Below are positions 6,926 through 9,280 of a stretch of 9,280 nt of DNA, piece by piece. Under the pieces are notes generated by a model. It did no database searches and was not told the origin of the DNA. It was given only the letters and a program-made list of their open reading frames with translations. Within the stretch, counting starts at the first letter, position 1, and each line of letters opens with the position of its first letter. Origin of the DNA: DATEPR01 sp036503065 (GTDB lineage Bacteria > Actinomycetota > Actinomycetes > Mycobacteriales > Pseudonocardiaceae); NCBI GenBank assembly GCA_036503065.1, contig DASXXM010000274.1:1-9280 (forward strand), read 5' to 3'. The position numbers and the translations under genes are program-made.

Positions 6926-6950
6926 CTTTGACGCGGACGGACGGCGAGAT

Positions 6951-7610
6951 ATGCCCGAAATGCTGAGCCTGCCCGCTTCGCGCACCGAGTTGGTCCTGGA
7001 GGAGATCCGCAGGGCGATCCTGACCAGACGGCTGCTGCCCGGTCAGCCGCTCGTGGAGATGGAACTGGCCAGCCAGCTCGGCGTGTCCAAGACCCCGGTC
7101 CGCGAGGCGTTGAAGATCCTGTCCGGTTCCGGCCTGGTCACGTTCAGCCCGTACAAGGGCGCGTCGGTCCGGGTCGTCGACCGGTCACTCGCCATGGCCG
7201 TCTACGACGTGCGGCTGCTGCTGGAACCCGAGGCCGTCGGCCGCGCGGTCCGCAACGAGGCCGGTTTCGCCGCCGCCGAGTCCGCCCTCGAGTCAGCAGC
7301 GGCGGCGATCGAGTCCGGCGACCACGCCGAGTTGAGCCTGCTCAACCGGACGTTCCACCAGGCGATGTATACGGGTTGCGGCAACCCGTTGTTGATCAGT
7401 GTGCTGGACGACCTGCGCGATCGGGCCGCGCTGATCAGCGTGGTCGGCTGGGAAACCAGCCCGAGCTGGGAAATCGAGTGGCAGGAACACCAGGCGATCC
7501 TGGCGGCCGCGACGGCCGGCGAGGACGACCGGGCCACCGAACTGACCCGCCACCACATCCAGGGCTTCCTGGACCGCCTTGTCGACACCATGGAATTCCC
7601 CACCACCTGA
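6951..7610 (+). CDS. GntR-family regulator, FadR (FCD) subfamily
   Basis: This is a 219-aa cytoplasmic transcription regulator. Residues about 10-75 form the GntR winged helix-turn-helix (LVLEEIRRAIL, LASQLGVSKTPVREALKILSGSGLVTF, with the wing at SPYKGASVRV). Residues about 80-212 form the all-helical FCD effector domain, with VYDVRLLLEPEAV and candidate metal ligands H136 (FHQAMY), H180 (EHQAI) and H201 or H202 (RHHIQGF). The usual Asp before the first His is N132 here. Family members bind sugar acids or 2-keto-3-deoxy intermediates and mostly repress. The gene is divergent from the transporter and catabolic operon, and two matching operator-like boxes flank exactly those promoters. It is therefore the likely local repressor, induced by an aldonate or its keto-deoxy product; the ligand is inference. 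The ATG at 6951 has a GGCGAG sequence just upstream, and a second ATG at 6960 is possible. The gene is full length. Confidence 0.93.
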   Translation: MPEMLSLPASRTELVLEEIRRAILTRRLLPGQPLVEMELASQLGVSKTPVREALKILSGSGLVTFSPYKGASVRVVDRSLAMAVYDVRLLLEPEAVGRAVRNEAGFAAAESALESAAAAIESGDHAELSLLNRTFHQAMYTGCGNPLLISVLDDLRDRAALISVVGWETSPSWEIEWQEHQAILAAATAGEDDRATELTRHHIQGFLDRLVDTMEFPTT

Positions 7611-7704
7611 CTCGTGTTCCGGTCTGCCGCATCCGGCTCAGTTTCCGGGACTGATTGGTCTGTGAGTGGCCTTGGTGCGGCCAGGCATCGCTTGCCGTAA
7701 GTAG

Positions 7705-8028
7705 ATGTGTGACAATGTAGTCGTGATCGAGGGGCTCTGGTGGGACGACGCGGATGCGGAATACATCCGCGCCCGATCGGACCGCTACCCCGGAGCAACC
7801 AACATCGAACCATCCTGGACGCAGGAGGCAGCCAGTGATCCCCGGCGGATCGTTCGGGATCCAGACCCGAAGAGTCGTATCGGGGCGATCCGGCTGATCG
7901 GCTACTCGCCAGCCGCCGAGTTTGTCCTCACGGTGATCATGGACGCGGTCGATCAGGCTGGCATCACAGCGTGGAAGACCCGTGGCACTGATCTGCGTGA
8001 CTACATGGCGGGGAAGGATGAGATATGA
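7705..8028 (+). CDS. BrnT-like putative toxin
   Basis: This small protein has 107 aa from the ATG at 7705, or 101 aa from the in-frame GTG at 7723. Its layout resembles BrnT-type RelE-fold toxins: a short N-terminal part, a helix with SDPRRIVRDPDP (about 44-55), strands IRLIGYSPAAEFVLTVI (62-78), and a basic end AWKTRGTDLRDYM (89-101). Actinobacteria carry many such WTxEAxxDPxxxxxDPDPxSRxG proteins beside small ribbon-helix-helix proteins. If it is a BrnT relative it would be a ribosome-independent RNase inhibited by its partner. Its stop overlaps the next start as ATGA, in the toxin-then-antitoxin order known for brnTA. A GACAAT sequence at 7711-7716, six nt before the GTG, would suit a leaderless transcript, which favours 7723. 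Toxicity is inferred, not seen. Confidence 0.6.
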   Translation: MCDNVVVIEGLWWDDADAEYIRARSDRYPGATNIEPSWTQEAASDPRRIVRDPDPKSRIGAIRLIGYSPAAEFVLTVIMDAVDQAGITAWKTRGTDLRDYMAGKDEI

Positions 8029-8318
8029 CCGATCGAACGAGTCGTGCCAGGCGGGATGCCATCCGCGCCGAGTATGCCGCAGAAGAGGCCGAGGCTGCTG
8101 AAGTCGAGGCCGTTGAGAACGAGCAAGCCGTGGTGTCCGTGCGGGTTCCGGCGTCTCTCGCCGAAGCCCTCAAGACCAAGGCAGCAGCGGAGCGCATCCC
8201 CACGTCGGCATTGGTTCGTCGACTGCTCACCCAAGCCGTGCAGGAACCACCGGCCACGGCGCTGACCGTTGAGCAGGTCGAGGAGATCGCTCGCCGGGTG
8301 TTCCGCGAGTCCGCCTAG
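8025..8318 (+). CDS. Ribbon-helix-helix antitoxin-like protein
   Basis: This 97-aa protein starts by a 4-bp ATGA overlap with the upstream gene, so the two are translationally coupled. Residues 1-34 are charged and helical, rich in Ala, Glu and Arg, with an acidic patch EYAAEEAEAAEVEAVENEQ. Residues about 37-67 look like a ribbon-helix-helix/CopG DNA-binding unit: strand VVSVRVP, then helix SLAEALKTKAAAE, then helix TSALVRRLLTQAVQ. The C-terminal tail LTVEQVEEIARRVFRESA is a further amphipathic helix that could hold the partner protein. The expected role is to bind and neutralise the upstream toxin-like protein and repress their shared promoter. It has no evident link to the sugar genes on either side. 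The fold is well supported, the antitoxin role moderately. Confidence 0.7.
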   Translation: MTDRTSRARRDAIRAEYAAEEAEAAEVEAVENEQAVVSVRVPASLAEALKTKAAAERIPTSALVRRLLTQAVQEPPATALTVEQVEEIARRVFRESA

Positions 8319-8388
8319 AGCCGTGCAGCGCTCGTGGCAAGGACTTGGGCGCACACTCGCGGTCGTTCGGCGGGCCGCGTTCCGTCGA

Positions 8389-9280
8389 TCAGCCGGGGAG
8401 CTCCACGACGGTGCCGGTCAGCCGGGCCTGTTCCGCCGCGAACACGATTCGGTGGGAGGCAAGGCTTTCCTGGGCGCCGGACAGGATAAGGGCTGGGTTG
8501 CCCTGTCCCAGTGCGTTGACGAACGCCGTGATCAGGCCCTCGTCGCCGCCGTCGTGGGTGTCTGCTGTGGACGTGGCGGTCGGCTTTGTGTCTACTGACT
8601 CGGTGCGTTGGGTGTGGAAGTCGTAGACGTGTAACCAGCGGCCGTCGCCGCGGATTTCGCCTTGGGTGCCGAACAGGGTTGTGTGTCGGGACTCCATGGG
8701 GGTGAACGCGCTGAGGGTGAAGGATGCGGTCGCACCTCCTTCGTATTCGACGTTCACGACCTGGTGGTCGACCACGTCGTTGTCGCACGCGTAGACGCAG
8801 CGGCCGTACGGGCCATCGTGCAGCGCTGTTTCCAGGTCGGTCGACGTCATCGTCGGCGCCACGATTTCGGTGAAATACCGCTGTGGGCCGTCGTTGTCCA
8901 GGCCGGCCCGGTAGATCCGGGGCGCCGAGTATGCGCAGTCCGGTTCGACCGGGCAGCTCACGCAGCGGTCCGTGGCGCCCATGGGCGCTGCTTCGGGGCG
9001 GAAGTGGGTCAGCGAACCGAACGACGACACACGCGTCGCCGGCCGGCCGATGATGTGGGACAGCCAGTCCAGATCGTGGCACGACTTGGACAGCAGCAGG
9101 AACGTCGACTCGTCGGTGCGACGCCAGTTGCCGCGCACGAACGAGTGGGCGAAATGCCAGAAGCCGACCGGCTCCCGATGCTGCACCGCGACCAGTTCGC
9201 CGATCCGACCGCTGTCCAGCAACGACTTCAGCGCCCTGGTGTACGGCGTGTAGCGGAGCACGTGACACACCGCCATGGTC
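8389..9280 (-). CDS. Gfo/Idh/MocA-family oxidoreductase, 5' part missing
   Basis: The last 295 residues or so of an NAD(P)-dependent Gfo/Idh/MocA sugar oxidoreductase are visible. The frame stays open to the window edge. The ATG at 9276 is internal, because the N-terminal Rossmann domain (usually about 120 residues, with the EKP lysine) must lie beyond 9280. Numbering from that internal Met, the protein begins AVCHVLRYTPYTRALKSLLDSGRIGELV. It then carries HREPVGFWHFAHSFVRGNW, the family H-x2-D pair H67 and D70 (KSCHDLD) and SSFGSLTHFRPEAAP. Next comes a cysteine group C105, C108 and C114 (RCVSCPVEPDCAYSAPRIY), which marks a known subfamily and may bind a metal. The C-terminal beta-sheet domain follows and ends in VVELPG. 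It runs toward the antitoxin-like gene and is separated from the sugar-acid operon by it. It may act on an inositol-like or amino-sugar substrate; the real substrate is unknown. Confidence 0.9.
   Translation of the reverse strand, partial: TMAVCHVLRYTPYTRALKSLLDSGRIGELVAVQHREPVGFWHFAHSFVRGNWRRTDESTFLLLSKSCHDLDWLSHIIGRPATRVSSFGSLTHFRPEAAPMGATDRCVSCPVEPDCAYSAPRIYRAGLDNDGPQRYFTEIVAPTMTSTDLETALHDGPYGRCVYACDNDVVDHQVVNVEYEGGATASFTLSAFTPMESRHTTLFGTQGEIRGDGRWLHVYDFHTQRTESVDTKPTATSTADTHDGGDEGLITAFVNALGQGNPALILSGAQESLASHRIVFAAEQARLTGTVVELPG

Larger units (their letters stand above)
6563..6950. other. Divergent transporter/gntR intergenic region
   Basis: These 388 bp separate the divergent transporter and gntR genes and hold no convincing protein gene of normal size. 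They contain the operator-like box at 6811-6831, a possible 18-codon leader ORF toward the transporter (6728-6784) and a tandem 17-bp repeat before gntR (6892-6925). There is also a small inverted repeat, TGGGCC-N4-GGCCCA (6627-6642), close to the alternative transporter start. On the plus strand TATGAT at 6826-6831, inside the box, could be the -10 of the gntR promoter. No matching -35 is obvious. Confidence 0.7.

Noticed and set aside
7667..7683. Terminator hairpin after gntR
   Set aside because: TGGCC-N7-GGCCA is only a 5-bp stem without a U-run, and it could equally be chance.
7202..7813. A 203-codon minus-strand frame opposite gntR and the toxin-like gene
   Set aside because: Its Ser/Arg-rich product has no domain and lies antisense to a clear FCD-domain gene.
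8319..8388. A convergent terminator between the antitoxin-like gene and the oxidoreductase
   Set aside because: Only a 5-bp stem with a long loop (CGCGG/CCGCG) was seen, too weak to call.
1..9280. CRISPR arrays, tRNA genes, IS elements or phage genes
   Set aside because: No regular repeat-spacer pattern, cloverleaf, transposase or phage protein was seen. The only repeats are the two operator-like boxes and the 17-bp tandem units.

Overview
This window is high-GC DNA of the kind typical of Actinobacteria. It shows very GC-rich third codon positions, GTG starts, 4-bp stop/start overlaps, and long open antisense shadow frames. I cannot name the genus. The bulk of it is a sugar-acid catabolic locus, flanked by a small toxin-antitoxin-like pair and a second, separate oxidoreductase gene.

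Region 1 (about 1-5111, minus strand) is a tight operon read right to left. Its genes are a DapA/NAL-family dehydratase-aldolase (4163-5071), an IlvD/Edd aldonate dehydratase (2445-4166, GTGA overlap), a 2,5-dioxovalerate (alpha-ketoglutaric semialdehyde) dehydrogenase (924-2435, 9-nt gap), and an aldo/keto reductase (1-914, 9-nt gap, 3' end outside the window). The first three form the core set of the non-phosphorylating Weimberg-type route: pentonate (arabonate or xylonate class) to 2-keto-3-deoxypentonate to alpha-ketoglutaric semialdehyde to 2-oxoglutarate. The exact sugar cannot be fixed from sequence alone.

Region 2 (5112-7610) holds a perfect 12-bp-stem hairpin, a sugar-porter MFS transporter (5162-6562, minus), a 388-bp divergent intergenic region, and a FadR-subfamily GntR regulator (6951-7610, plus). 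Two nearly identical 21-bp boxes (19/21 identical) lie at 5091-5111, just before the catabolic operon, and at 6811-6831, between the transporter and gntR. They are the obvious candidate operators, so the regulator probably controls the catabolic operon, the transporter and itself. The intergenic region also holds a tandem 17-bp repeat before gntR and a possible 18-codon leader ORF ahead of the transporter.

Region 3 (7611-8388) has two small plus-strand genes overlapping by ATGA. They encode a BrnT-like putative toxin and a ribbon-helix-helix antitoxin-like protein. Region 4 (8389-9280, minus) is the C-terminal two thirds of a Gfo/Idh/MocA oxidoreductase whose 5' end lies beyond the window.

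No tRNA, rRNA, CRISPR array, IS element or phage gene was recognised. The known-pathway part is well supported. The least described elements are the paired operator boxes, the long transporter leader, the tandem repeats and the toxin-antitoxin-like pair.
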